In this document: one piece after another, positions 9,225 to 17,853 of the stretch
Layout of the letters: each line of letters begins with the position of its first letter
Position numbering within the stretch: position 1 is the first letter of the stretch
NCBI GenBank assembly: GCA_020439925.1
Contig: JAGRPC010000010.1
Location: 1-40,901 of the forward strand
Length of the DNA: 40,901 nucleotides
From: Verrucomicrobiia bacterium
Lineage (GTDB): Bacteria > Verrucomicrobiota > Verrucomicrobiia > Verrucomicrobiales > DEV007
Direction of reading: 5' to 3'
The notes under the pieces: generated by a model
Database searches by the model: none
What the model was told of the DNA's origin: nothing
The model's input: only the letters and a program-made list of their open reading frames with translations
Translations under genes and position numbers: made by a program

Positions 9225-10916
9225 TCAGGGAAGAGGATAGTTCTCGTTGAGTTCCAGCACGCGCCGACGGACGGATTCGAGTTTTGCCTTGTCGCCGTGA
9301 TTGGAAATGGCCTCGTGGATCAGATCACCGACGAGATCCATTTCGGACTCCTTCATTCCGCGGGTCGTCACCGCGGGCGTGCCGATGCGAATCCCCCCCC
9401 CCTTGAAGGGACTCTCGGTGTCGAAGGGAATCGAATTCTTGTTCACGGTGATTCCGGCCTTGTCGAGGGTTTCCTGGACGAGCTTGCCGTTGAGTCCGTT
9501 GGGGCGCAGGTCAACCATGAAGAGGTGATTCTCCGTGCCCCCGGAAATGATGCGGTAGCCGTGGCCGGCGAGGCGCGCGGCGAGGCGGGCGGCATTCTTC
9601 ACGACCTGGGCCTGATATTCCTTGAAGCCCGGCTGAAGAGCCTCGTGGAAACAGACTGCCTTTGCCGCGATGACATGCATAAGCGGCCCCCCCTGGATCC
9701 CCGGGAAAACCATGGCATCGATCTTCTTGGCAAGATCCTCGTCATTCGTGAGGATGAGGCCTCCCCGCGGACCGCGCAGGCTCTTGTGCGTCGTCGTGGT
9801 GACGAAGTGGGCGTGCTCCATCGGCGAGGGATGGACGCCGGCGGCCACGAGACCGGCGATGTGCGCCATGTCCACGAACAGCCACGCCCCGACGGAATCG
9901 GCGATCTCTCGCATCCGCTTGAAGTCGATCACATGCGAGTAGGCCGAGGCACCCGCGGTGATCATCTTCGGCTGATATTCCTTCGCGATCGCGGCAAGCG
10001 AATCGTAGTCGATGGTCTCGTCCTCGGGGGAGACACCGTAGTGTTTCACGGTGTAGAGCTTGCCGGAGAAGTTGGCAAAATGACCGTGGGTGAGGTGACC
10101 TCCGTGGGAGAGATCCATGGTGAGGATCTTGTCTCCCACCTCAAGGACACTGAAATAGACGGCGCAGTTGGCCTGTGAGCCGGAGTGGGGCTGCACGTTC
10201 GCGAAATTCGCTCCGAAAAGCGCCTTGGCGCGGTCGATTGCGAGCGACTCGACCTTGTCGACGTTCTCGCAACCTCCATACCAGCGACGTCCGGGGTAAC
10301 CCTCGGCATATTTGTTGGTGAGGCAACTGCCCTGGGCCTGCTGCACGGCCTTGGACGCAAAATTCTCCGAGGCGATCAACTCGACATTGCCGCTCTGGCG
10401 GGCCTCTTCTTCCTCGATAGCGTGGTAGATGTCGGGGTCGGTCACGGCAAGTTTCGGAGCGCTGGTGGCTACGCCGCAACGGTTCATCTTGGCGACCCGG
10501 CGACCGTGCCTTCCTTCACCGTCGAAGGCGGCTCCAAGCCACGCATCGACGATCGCGGCGGCCTCGTCCGCGGACGTGTAGTCGCCGGCGAGGCACAACA
10601 CGTTGGTGTCGTTGTGCACCCGGGTCTTTGCCGCAAGGACAGGGTCGGTGACGACTGCTGCCTGAATGCCGGTGTAGCGGTTGGCTGCAATGGCCATGCC
10701 GATACCGGTGGTGCAGCAGAGGATGCCAAGATCCCGGCGACCCGTCGCCACGGCCCGCGAGACGATCTCGGCGTAATCGGGATAGTCGACCGACTCCTTC
10801 GAGAAAGAACCCGCATCTTCGATATCGTAACCCGCGCCGAGAAGATGGGCGACAACGGCTTCCTTGAGTTCGAATCCACCGTGATCGGTGCCGATAATGA
10901 GCGTGGGTTTCTCCAT
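9225..10916 (-). CDS. glyA: Fusion of ribose-5-phosphate isomerase B and serine hydroxymethyltransferase
   Basis: A 563-residue two-enzyme polypeptide. Residues 1-150 are RpiB: 'IIGTDHGG' near the N-terminus and the active-site region around C68 ('[15 protein letters not shown]'), which interconverts ribose 5-phosphate and ribulose 5-phosphate. Residues from about 160 to the end are a full GlyA, with 'ELIASENF', 'HSGSQAN', the PLP-binding lysine K378 in '[11 protein letters not shown]' and '[13 protein letters not shown]' near the C-terminus. GlyA converts serine plus tetrahydrofolate to glycine plus methylene-tetrahydrofolate. No stop or start separates the halves, so this is one reading frame and not two overlapping genes. 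The loop before 'IRIGT' reads GGG, encoded within a ten-base G run, where most SHMTs have a TS pair. Both activities feed nucleotide synthesis. Confidence 0.93.
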   Translation of the reverse strand: MEKPTLIIGTDHGGFELKEAVVAHLLGAGYDIEDAGSFSKESVDYPDYAEIVSRAVATGRRDLGILCCTTGIGMAIAANRYTGIQAAVVTDPVLAAKTRVHNDTNVLCLAGDYTSADEAAAIVDAWLGAAFDGEGRHGRRVAKMNRCGVATSAPKLAVTDPDIYHAIEEEEARQSGNVELIASENFASKAVQQAQGSCLTNKYAEGYPGRRWYGGCENVDKVESLAIDRAKALFGANFANVQPHSGSQANCAVYFSVLEVGDKILTMDLSHGGHLTHGHFANFSGKLYTVKHYGVSPEDETIDYDSLAAIAKEYQPKMITAGASAYSHVIDFKRMREIADSVGAWLFVDMAHIAGLVAAGVHPSPMEHAHFVTTTTHKSLRGPRGGLILTNDEDLAKKIDAMVFPGIQGGPLMHVIAAKAVCFHEALQPGFKEYQAQVVKNAARLAARLAGHGYRIISGGTENHLFMVDLRPNGLNGKLVQETLDKAGITVNKNSIPFDTESPFKGGGIRIGTPAVTTRGMKESEMDLVGDLIHEAISNHGDKAKLESVRRRVLELNENYPLP

Positions 10917-10954
10917 GGGTCAGGGAGGGCAGAGTTAAGGGAAAAGAAAGGCGT

Positions 10955-10983
10955 TTCCTAAATCGGGACAGGAGGGTTGTCAA
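10955..10983 (-). promoter_or_regulatory. Predicted sigma70-type promoter of rpiB-glyA
   Basis: Reading the minus strand, a perfect TTGACA (-35, plus-strand positions 10978-10983) is followed after 17 bases by TAGGAA (-10, 10955-10960). The start codon lies about 38 bases further on. The -35 is consensus but the -10 matches only three of six positions, so the call is moderate. Confidence 0.45.
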
Positions 10984-11061
10984 AGGGTCCGTTGCCCGAT
11001 GTCATTTACGCACGCCAATGAACTTGGGACGAGCGCCGCTTCAGGGTCCCTCCTTCACCTC

Positions 11062-11538
11062 CTACTTAGGCTTCGCAGGATCGCCGGTCAGGACAAACCT
11101 CAGGATCGAGGGCATGGCTTCCTTGATGAGATTTCGGGTGAGGCGGTATTCGTCAAGGTCACCGCCGATGGGGTCCGGCACTTCGACATCCAGCCCTGCA
11201 GCCACGAACTCGCGGAGAACGAAGGTTTTTTCCTGCGCTTCCGGAAAATAGGCACGGATGGTCTCAACATGTCCGCTCCCGAGACCGAAGATGTGGGTGT
11301 ATTCCTCCACCATTTCCGGAGTGAGCATCCGGCTTCGCTGGCGGGAAATATCGATTCCCTCCTCTTTCATCGCGATGACCGAATTCCGGCTCGGGGGCAT
11401 GTCATCCATCGCTCCCAACCCGGCGGATCCGACCTCGATCTCTCCCGGATGCTCGCCCGCCATATGCCTGAGAAACCCCTCGGCCATGGGACTCCGGCAA
11501 ACGTTTCCGGTGCAGACAAATAAGACACGACGGCTCAT
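11062..11538 (-). CDS. Low-molecular-weight protein phosphatase
   Basis: A 158-residue LMW-PTP family enzyme. The P-loop is at the N-terminus, C9-x5-R15-S16 ('CTGNVCRS'), with nucleophile C9, and the general acid is D122 in the 'PDPIGG' loop. Overall it resembles the YwlE/Wzb group. In YwlE-type arginine phosphatases a Thr occupies the position of V13; a hydrophobic residue there is more typical of phosphotyrosine specificity, so a tyrosine phosphatase is favoured (family knowledge plus inference). The start at 11538 places the P-loop at the usual distance from the N-terminus; the open frame runs upstream to 11610 without family similarity. It is transcribed divergently from the EIIA gene. 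No tyrosine kinase or capsule cluster is adjacent. Confidence 0.9.
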   Translation of the reverse strand: MSRRVLFVCTGNVCRSPMAEGFLRHMAGEHPGEIEVGSAGLGAMDDMPPSRNSVIAMKEEGIDISRQRSRMLTPEMVEEYTHIFGLGSGHVETIRAYFPEAQEKTFVLREFVAAGLDVEVPDPIGGDLDEYRLTRNLIKEAMPSILRFVLTGDPAKPK

Positions 11539-11625
11539 CGACAGGTGTGCGCGAGAGAAGAAAAACGGGCCGTTCAATGGAAACCCGAACGCCGGAATGT
11601 AAAGTCTCAACCCGGAAAAACTGCC

Positions 11626-11653
11626 TTGATACGTCGATTCCCTCGCCTATGCT
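11626..11653 (+). promoter_or_regulatory. Predicted sigma70-type promoter of the EIIA-argS-moxR run
   Basis: TTGATA (11626-11631) and TATGCT (11648-11653) are separated by 16 bases, about 30 bases before the EIIA start codon, in the divergent gap with the phosphatase gene. Both hexamers are close to consensus. Confidence 0.5.
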
Positions 11654-11683
11654 CGATCCTCCGAATCCGATTTTTTTCACAGC

Positions 11684-12151
11684 ATGACCTTGGCCGACCT
11701 CATTCAACCCGGGCGCGTCGTCGCCGAGATGCGGTCGGACGAGCAGATCCCGGCCATCATCGAACTGGTGGATCACCTCGTCACTTCCGGCGCCCTCTCT
11801 GCCGACCTGCGCGAAGCGGCGGTCGACGCCCTGAAAAACCGCGAGGAGCAACGCAGCACCGGGATCGGGGGCGGAGTGGCGATTCCGCACTGCTTTCTTC
11901 CAGGGCTCGAAGAAGTCGTCGCTGTTTTCGGCCGATCCAGCCAAGGCATCGACTTCTGCTCGGTCGACCATGCCCCGGTTCATTTTGTGGTGCTCTTCAT
12001 GGTTCCCGAGGCACAGCACACCCTGCACCTCAAGACGCTCGCAGCGATCGCGAAGGTTCTGAACAGTGCCGATGTCCGGAGCCGTCTCTCCGCCGCCGCC
12101 GACGAGACCGATCTTCTCGAGGTGCTTTCTCCCCACAACGCCGCTGCCTGA
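11684..12151 (+). CDS. PTS EIIA type-2 (PtsN/fructose-type) domain protein
   Basis: A 155-residue stand-alone EIIA domain of the mannitol/fructose/PtsN type. The phospho-accepting histidine is H69 in 'GVAIPHC', and a second conserved region 'HTLHLKTLA' follows, as in PtsN proteins. Such domains receive phosphate from HPr or NPr and usually regulate metabolism or transport rather than carry sugar when they are not next to EIIB/EIIC genes. No EI, HPr, EIIB or EIIC gene occurs in this window, which supports a regulatory role. It starts the EIIA-argS-moxR run and is 50 bases upstream of argS. The ATG at 11684 has no Shine-Dalgarno but sits about 30 bases after a plausible promoter. Confidence 0.88.
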   Translation: MTLADLIQPGRVVAEMRSDEQIPAIIELVDHLVTSGALSADLREAAVDALKNREEQRSTGIGGGVAIPHCFLPGLEEVVAVFGRSSQGIDFCSVDHAPVHFVVLFMVPEAQHTLHLKTLAAIAKVLNSADVRSRLSAAADETDLLEVLSPHNAAA

Positions 12152-12201
12152 CCCGCTTCCTGGCAAGCCCCGCTCCTGTCCGTTCCCTTCCCGGTTATCC
12201 A

Positions 12202-13935
12202 ATGCCCGAAACCTTTGCCGTCCTTCTCGCCGCTCGACTCCGAGACGCCCTGTCCCGCTGCGCTTTTGCCAACGAACTCCCGGTGGACTTCACGCCCCAG
12301 GTCGACCCCGCCCAGAACCGGCAGTTCGGCGACTATCAGTCAAACGCGGCCATGATTCTCGCGAAGGAATTGCGGCGGAATCCCCGCGAAGTGGCCACGA
12401 TGGTCGTGGAGGCTTTCGACGGCAGTGGTCTCTGCGCTGCGCCCGAGATCGCAGGCCCCGGCTTCATCAATTTTCGCCTCACTGGCGAAGCCTTGCAGGC
12501 GAGATTCGCCGAACTCCTCGACGATGAGGAACGACTGGGTGTCGCCAGGACCGACGTCCCGAAGACGGTGGTACTCGACTTTTCCGCGCCCAACGTGGCC
12601 AAGCCGATGCATGTGGGCCACATCCGCAGCACCATCATCGGGGACGGTCTTGGGCGTATTGCGCGATTCCTCGGCCACCGGGTCATCTCCGACAACCACA
12701 TCGGCGATTGGGGCACTCAATTCGGCATGATCCTGTGGGGATGGAAACATCTTCTCGACGAAAGTGCCCTCGAGACCACACCCATTGCGGAATTGCTTCG
12801 TATCTACCGCGAAGTCAATGCGCTCACCAAGGAGGACGAAACCGTCCTCGATTCCTGCAAGGCGGAGCTGGTCGCACTCCAGGGCGGCGACGCCGAGAAC
12901 CTGGGCATCTGGGAGCGTTGCGTGGACCTTTCCAAAAAGGGACTGCAACAGATCTACGATCTCCTCGACGTCCGCTTCGACCACTGGTATGGCGAGAGTT
13001 TTTACAATGAGCGCCTCGCTCCGCTCGTGGACGATCTCCTTGCCTCGGGAATCGCGGAAGTTTCCGAGGGAGCGGTCTGCGTGTTTTTCCGCGAGGACGA
13101 AAAGCTCTCCGACAAGCCGGCCATCATCCGGAAAAGCGACGGTGGGTTCCTCTACGCGACCACGGATCTCGCGACGATCGACTTCCGTATCCAGGAATTG
13201 GGAGCCGACGCGATCTGGTATGTCGTCGGCGCGCCACAGCAGCTTCACTTCGAGCAGATCTTCTCCGTCGCAAGGCGTCGAGGGCAGCATGCCGACTTCC
13301 GCCACATCGCCTTCGGGAGTATTCTCGGGAAGGACCGGAAAATGCTGAAAACCCGCTCGGGTGACACCGTCCAGCTCGCCGATGTCCTGGAAGAGGCGGT
13401 GGTGAGGGCTCGGGCGATCATCGAGGAAAAGAATCCCGGTCTTCCCGAGGAGGAAAAGGCCGAGATCTCTCGCGTCATCGGCATCGGATCGGTGAAATAT
13501 GCCGAGTTGAGCCAGTACCGGATGACCGATTATATCTTCGACTGGGACAACATGCTCAGCCTGAAGGGCAATACTGCGCCCTATCTCATCAACGCCTACG
13601 TGAGGACCCGCTCGATCTTCCGCAAGCTCGGCAGCGATTTCGATTCTGAGGGCGGATCGCTGGTCTTTACCGACGAAGCGGAAAACGCTCTTGCACTGAA
13701 ACTCTCGCAATATCCCGAAATCGTCCCCACGATTCTCGAGGATTTTCGTCCGAACGCCCTTGCCGCCTACCTCTACGAAGTCGCCACAACCTACCACCAG
13801 TTCTGGGAAGCCTGTCCCGTTCTGAAGGTCGAAGGTGACGTCAGGCACACCCGGCTCGCTCTCAGTGAAATGACCGGCAGGGTCCTCCGCCATGGACTGG
13901 GGCTGCTCGGCATTCGCACCACCGAGAGAATGTAA
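12202..13935 (+). CDS. argS: Arginyl-tRNA synthetase
   Basis: A 577-residue class I synthetase that charges tRNA-Arg. The N-terminal additional domain (about residues 1-100) contains the 'NRQFGDYQSNAA' region typical of ArgS. The HIGH motif appears as H137-V-G-H within 'KPMHVGHIRS'. The catalytic loop around K380 reads 'RKMLKTRSGD', a degenerate KMSK as is common in ArgS. The C-terminal anticodon-binding helical domain includes 'YAYVR'-like 'LINAYVRTRSI'. The ATG at 12202 gives the normal length; the open frame upstream overlaps the EIIA gene and is not family-like. The stop TAA at 13933-13935 lies 22 bases before the favoured moxR start. Confidence 0.97.
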   Translation: MPETFAVLLAARLRDALSRCAFANELPVDFTPQVDPAQNRQFGDYQSNAAMILAKELRRNPREVATMVVEAFDGSGLCAAPEIAGPGFINFRLTGEALQARFAELLDDEERLGVARTDVPKTVVLDFSAPNVAKPMHVGHIRSTIIGDGLGRIARFLGHRVISDNHIGDWGTQFGMILWGWKHLLDESALETTPIAELLRIYREVNALTKEDETVLDSCKAELVALQGGDAENLGIWERCVDLSKKGLQQIYDLLDVRFDHWYGESFYNERLAPLVDDLLASGIAEVSEGAVCVFFREDEKLSDKPAIIRKSDGGFLYATTDLATIDFRIQELGADAIWYVVGAPQQLHFEQIFSVARRRGQHADFRHIAFGSILGKDRKMLKTRSGDTVQLADVLEEAVVRARAIIEEKNPGLPEEEKAEISRVIGIGSVKYAELSQYRMTDYIFDWDNMLSLKGNTAPYLINAYVRTRSIFRKLGSDFDSEGGSLVFTDEAENALALKLSQYPEIVPTILEDFRPNALAAYLYEVATTYHQFWEACPVLKVEGDVRHTRLALSEMTGRVLRHGLGLLGIRTTERM

Positions 13936-13957
13936 GCAAACCGAAAGTCGCCCCACC

Positions 13958-14938
13958 TTGGACGCTCCCCTGCAAAGCCTCCTGTCGCACCTCAACACCT
14001 CGATCCTCGGAGCGAAAAACGCCGTCTTCGAACTCGTGGCGGCGCTTCTTGGTGGCGGCCATGTCCTCATCGAAGGCCCTCCCGGTGTCGGCAAGACAAC
14101 GCTTGCTAAGACTCTCGCCTGCTCGATTTCGGGAGATTTCAAGCGGGTGCAGTTCACCCCTGACCTGCTTCCCGCCGATCTCGTGGGCTACTCGATCTAC
14201 AGGAACGACCACAATGCCTTCGAGTTTGTCGAAGGCCCGGTTTTCACGAATCTTCTCCTTGCCGACGAAATCAACCGAGCCAGTCCCCGATTGCAGAGCG
14301 CGCTCCTCGAATGCATGAACGAGGGACAGGTCACCGTTGACGGGACGACCCGCCAGCTCCCCGAAGTTTTCCAGGTCGTGGCCACCCGAAACAACCGCCA
14401 CCGGGCCGGAACCTTTCCCCTCCCCGCCCCCCAGCTTGACCGCTTTCTCATTTCGATTGAAATGAGCCTGCCGGACAGCGCAACCCGGGCCGGCATCCTG
14501 AAACAGCATGCCGGACGCCTGGCTGCCCATCCGCGCGAAACCCTGCCGACAGCCGGCGAGGCTCCCGTGTCTTCAGGCCCTTCCCTTTCTCTCGAGGAAG
14601 TCGCGACCTGGCAAACATCGGTGAGATCGCTTCCCTGTTCCGACTCGATTTTTGCCTACGTGATTCGCCTCTGCGATGCCCTGCGGCACCACCCGGAGAT
14701 TGAAGCGACGATCAGTAATCGAGGTGCCCTTGCCATCATGCAGATGGCCCGTTCCGTGGCCTTCCTCGAAGGACATGAGGGAGTGTTTCCCGAAGATGTG
14801 AAGCGCGCTTTCATGCCTGCGGTGATCCATCGTCTCGAGAGCGGAGAAACCGATTTTGATCAGGAAGGAGCCACGCGTCGACGTCCTGCCCTCCGCCTCC
14901 TTCTGGAGGAGTTGCTCCATACCGTAGCCGTCGGGTAG
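13958..14938 (+). CDS. MoxR-family AAA+ ATPase
   Basis: A MoxR ATPase, 326 residues from the TTG at 13958. Walker A is 'GPPGVGKTT' with K46 (TTG numbering), Walker B is 'LLLADEINRASP', and the 'QSALLECMNEGQVT' and 'NNRHRAGTFPLPAPQLDRF' segments are typical of the family. An ATG at 13892 is in frame but would overlap argS by 44 bases and add 22 residues read from argS sequence; no ATG or GTG lies between argS and Walker A, so TTG is favoured. MoxR proteins act as chaperone-like remodelling ATPases with DUF58 and transglutaminase-like proteins, here found at 4247-7500. The physical separation from those partners is unusual. Confidence 0.9.
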   Translation: MDAPLQSLLSHLNTSILGAKNAVFELVAALLGGGHVLIEGPPGVGKTTLAKTLACSISGDFKRVQFTPDLLPADLVGYSIYRNDHNAFEFVEGPVFTNLLLADEINRASPRLQSALLECMNEGQVTVDGTTRQLPEVFQVVATRNNRHRAGTFPLPAPQLDRFLISIEMSLPDSATRAGILKQHAGRLAAHPRETLPTAGEAPVSSGPSLSLEEVATWQTSVRSLPCSDSIFAYVIRLCDALRHHPEIEATISNRGALAIMQMARSVAFLEGHEGVFPEDVKRAFMPAVIHRLESGETDFDQEGATRRRPALRLLLEELLHTVAVG

Positions 14939-15076
14939 GGCACCCAATCGGTTCCAGAGGAATAGTCACTTTCGCGGCGGTGGGGACAAAACCTTTAGCG
15001 GTCACCGGCTCTTTCGCTTAGCTTTGCGGAGTCTGTCTGTTTTCCTCGTCGGTACGCCCGTCTTTTTTGGAAGGTT

Positions 15077-16252
15077 ATGAAAGTCAGTGTCCCTCTCTTT
15101 GCCATCCTCTTCTCTTCCTGCCCGATGCTCTTCGGATTGGACACTGCTCAACCCCGAATCGTGGGAGGGACAAAAGCTCCGGCCAACGCTTACCCATGGA
15201 TGGTGGCGCTTGCATCCAAGACCGGGGGAAAACTTTTCGACCGGCAGTTTTGCGCAGGCTCTCTCATCGCCCCTCACTGGGTCCTTACCGCGGCCCATTG
15301 CGTCGAAGGCGAAGTCGCTTCGAACCTGGAAGTGGTGATGGGCTTCAACGATCTCGACGATACCTCGGGGGCTGAGATTCGCGGAGTGAAGGCTTTTTTC
15401 GTACATCCGGGCTACGCGGACATCCGAGGTGATCTCGTCAATGACATCGCCCTCCTCTTTCTGGATTCCCCTGTGAATTCCATTACGCCCGTGTCCTATT
15501 CAAAGTCTCCTTCTCCTCTTGCCGTCGGTGAAACGGTGCGCGCCATCGGGTGGGGAGACACCCAGTCTTCCCCCCGATTTCCGACCGAACTACGTCAGGT
15601 CGACCTGGCACTCGAGTCAATCTCTTACGCCCGAAGGGTGTACGGAAGCAACCAGATCAATCAGCGCCATCTTGCAGCAATCGGCAACGGGAAGGACACC
15701 TGCGGGGGAGACAGCGGAGGCCCGCTTTTCGATCTCGATGGCGATTCCGGCAATCCTCTGGTCGTCGGGTTGACCAGCTTCGGGCTGAGATGCGCCCAAA
15801 GGGACGTTCCCGGAATTTACACCAATGTCGGCAACTACTCCGACTGGGTCGATTTTTTCCTCGGTCTCCCCACAAGCGGAGATCCGGTTGCAGAGCTGAG
15901 CGGCCACGGACGTCCGATAGGCAATCCTTCCTACTCCCCAAGACGGGCCAATGGCACTCATTTCGGGAGGAAAGTAAGAAGCGGTCGTGTAATCACTCGT
16001 CGATTTCCGCTTTCCAACGAAAATGGTACGTTTCCTTTATCGATAGAAAAGTCCGGCTCCACCAACCGGAACTTCAAGGTCTCTACTTCTTCATATGTCC
16101 TCAGCGGGGCAACCGGTGTCGTGAACGTTCGCTTCAGAGCTCCGTATTCCAGACGTCGCAATTCAAGGAGCCTTAGCCGGATCACATTGCGTCTGAACGA
16201 CCCGGCGAACCCGGCTTACGTATTCAGGGTACTGAGCCGTCACGGTTACTAG
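15077..16252 (+). CDS. Secreted trypsin-like serine protease with C-terminal ASH-like domain
   Basis: A 391-residue S1A peptidase. A signal peptide (about residues 1-20) and a short propeptide lead to 'R-IVGG', the classical trypsin activation site, so it is probably made as a zymogen. The triad is H74 ('TAAHC'), D123 ('NDIALL') and S213 ('GGDSGGP'). D207, six residues before the serine, corresponds to chymotrypsin Asp189 and predicts cleavage after Lys/Arg. 'PGIYT' completes the pocket region. Residues about 300-391 form a second beta domain with 'FPLSNENGTFPLSIEK' and 'RLNDPANP', resembling choice-of-anchor-D/ASH domains. A GGAAGG sequence stands 3-8 bases before the ATG, one of the few clear Shine-Dalgarno sites here. 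Likely targets are extracellular or prey/host proteins (inference). Confidence 0.92.
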   Translation: MKVSVPLFAILFSSCPMLFGLDTAQPRIVGGTKAPANAYPWMVALASKTGGKLFDRQFCAGSLIAPHWVLTAAHCVEGEVASNLEVVMGFNDLDDTSGAEIRGVKAFFVHPGYADIRGDLVNDIALLFLDSPVNSITPVSYSKSPSPLAVGETVRAIGWGDTQSSPRFPTELRQVDLALESISYARRVYGSNQINQRHLAAIGNGKDTCGGDSGGPLFDLDGDSGNPLVVGLTSFGLRCAQRDVPGIYTNVGNYSDWVDFFLGLPTSGDPVAELSGHGRPIGNPSYSPRRANGTHFGRKVRSGRVITRRFPLSNENGTFPLSIEKSGSTNRNFKVSTSSYVLSGATGVVNVRFRAPYSRRRNSRSLSRITLRLNDPANPAYVFRVLSRHGY

Positions 16253-16270
16253 GACCGAGCCCGGGCTCAC

Positions 16271-17725
16271 TCACTCGGCCTGGTTGGCAAGTAAGCCGGG
16301 ACGCTTCCCACCTGCTCGAGCCTGAAGCCACTCGTCGTAGAGGTGGTGACGCCTTCCGGCCAGTTCCTCGTGCAGGGAAACCACCTCGCCGGGAACCAAA
16401 CGTGCCTCTACGCCAGCCTGATGGCAAAACCGGTCAAAAGATTCCCGGTATCGCCCGTGCAGCCAGGCAGCATGTTCCTGCAAAAGAGAGTAATCCTCCG
16501 AAAGAGCTTCAAACAAGGCGGCGGTCCAATCTTCTTCCTCGGAAAACTCAATTGGCACATCGTCGTGCTCCCACAATTCGCAGTAGGAACGAGCGGCCGG
16601 AGATCCTGTCGGGACGTTGATCCTCGCCACGCCTCCCGACATACAAACGATGCGGGAGCTCAGACAACTTCCGCAATAGAGACGGGAATGAAGGAGGAAC
16701 GACGCGGTTTCAAAAAGATGGTCGGAAGCGAATTCTGCTGCCTCCCATTCGGCGAATGCTTCCACCCACCTCCTGACGCCGTCGGATGCAGCTCGCCCTC
16801 TCTGTCTTTCCGCCGAAAAGAACACGAGACCCAGATTCTCCGATTCACTGACGGTTCGGAGCGCATGGGAAAGCTTCTCGAAATCGGAATCACTTACTCC
16901 ACTCGTTTCGACGGCGATCCAGCCATTCGGAAACCTGCGACGGATCGCGGAGATCGCCGCGCGGTCCCGCCCTTCTCGAAGCTGCCGTGCACATACCTGA
17001 GGCAGGACGGAGAGGGCGCAGGGCATGCGCTCTACCGAAATCCCTTCATTCTCCAGAAAGTTTGCCCCATTCTCGTCCCTGATGCCAACAAACTGTGCTT
17101 TGCGCAATACCTCAAGCAAAGCCTCCTTTCTTGCCCCAAGGCTGTCGGGCTGCGGAAGCCCTACCGCATGGAAAGCAAGCCCGGCGCCGTAATACTCGCC
17201 TTCCGGCTCCAGCACATAGGCAAATTCGGAGATTTGCCCAGTCCGTCTCTGCACATATCGGAGAAGTTCACCATTCCCGCTGATCATCGCGAGACTTTCG
17301 AAGCGCTCGGCTTCTTCTCCGGTGACGGCAGCGCCATATCCTTCAATCAAGCTCATGCCAAGGACATCACCACCCGAGTGTATCAACTTGAGTCTTGGAC
17401 TGCGCATCTGCAGGAGACTCTCCCCGTAGTTGCGAACACTGTACGCTCCCGACGCCGTCGCATCACTCGAGACCAGACCAGCACATCGCACTTTTGAAAG
17501 GTGCAGCAACCTGCCCAATACATGAGGAATCAATCTGTCGCCGAAACTCTGCCGGTCAGCCGCCCCAACCAGTAGGGCCTCGTTCGACGGAACGACCATT
17601 TCATTGACCTCATTCAGCGGAGCAATCCAATCGAGTCCCGGCTGGTGATGAGCCCGGATCATCAGGTCCCTCTTCGGTGCACTCCCGAAGCCACCAAAAT
17701 CCACAATATTACGACCACTCGACAT
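16271..17725 (-). CDS. Polysaccharide pyruvyl transferase family protein
   Basis: A 484-residue protein with features of the polysaccharide pyruvyl transferase (CsaB-like) superfamily: an N-terminal 'NEALLVGAADRQSFGDRLIP' region comparable to the family's N-GD-x-L opening, a central 'VGIRDENGANFL' equivalent to the S-x-RD-x-x-S segment, and 'FLLHSRLYCG' matching the R-x-H region. Such enzymes add pyruvate ketals to surface sugars from phosphoenolpyruvate. No other polysaccharide genes are nearby, so the acceptor is unknown. It is longer than typical members, with a helical extension at residues 430-484. The upstream DNA is clearly AT-richer than its surroundings, hinting at acquisition by transfer. 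Assignment to the superfamily is likely, the exact activity is not. Confidence 0.68.
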   Translation of the reverse strand: MSSGRNIVDFGGFGSAPKRDLMIRAHHQPGLDWIAPLNEVNEMVVPSNEALLVGAADRQSFGDRLIPHVLGRLLHLSKVRCAGLVSSDATASGAYSVRNYGESLLQMRSPRLKLIHSGGDVLGMSLIEGYGAAVTGEEAERFESLAMISGNGELLRYVQRRTGQISEFAYVLEPEGEYYGAGLAFHAVGLPQPDSLGARKEALLEVLRKAQFVGIRDENGANFLENEGISVERMPCALSVLPQVCARQLREGRDRAAISAIRRRFPNGWIAVETSGVSDSDFEKLSHALRTVSESENLGLVFFSAERQRGRAASDGVRRWVEAFAEWEAAEFASDHLFETASFLLHSRLYCGSCLSSRIVCMSGGVARINVPTGSPAARSYCELWEHDDVPIEFSEEEDWTAALFEALSEDYSLLQEHAAWLHGRYRESFDRFCHQAGVEARLVPGEVVSLHEELAGRRHHLYDEWLQARAGGKRPGLLANQAE

Positions 17726-17731
17726 GCCATA

Positions 17732-17759
17732 ATTTTACATAAAGCTAGATATTTTACAA
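17732..17759 (-). promoter_or_regulatory. Predicted promoter of the pyruvyl transferase gene, possibly leaderless
   Basis: On the minus strand TTGTAA (plus positions 17754-17759) and TAAAAT (17732-17737) are 16 bases apart. Only six bases separate the -10 from the ATG at 17725, so transcription would be expected to begin at or next to the start codon. An alternative pair (TTGATT / TAGCTT, 17 bases apart) lies slightly upstream. Confidence 0.45.
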
Positions 17760-17790
17760 ATCTTAATCAACCCGGATCAGGATTAATTCG

Positions 17791-17802
17791 AACCCCGGGG
17801 TT
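17791..17802. repeat. 12-bp perfect palindrome between divergent promoters
   Basis: AACCCCGGGGTT lies between the predicted promoter of the pyruvyl transferase gene and that of rplM. It could be a regulator-binding site, but there is no second copy in the gap and no regulator gene next to it. Confidence 0.35.
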
Positions 17803-17853
17803 TCCACGAAGAATTTCGCCACGTGACGACTCACTTTTCCTGATTCCCCGGGC

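Noticed and set aside
12340..14157. Long minus-strand open frame of about 605 codons across argS and moxR
   Set aside because: It is antisense to two clear genes, has no family motif and follows from the high GC content and codon bias of the real genes.
16257..16268. GAGCCCGGGCTC palindrome between convergent genes as a terminator
   Set aside because: It has no loop unless the stem shrinks to four bases and there is no T-run; perhaps chance in GC-rich DNA.
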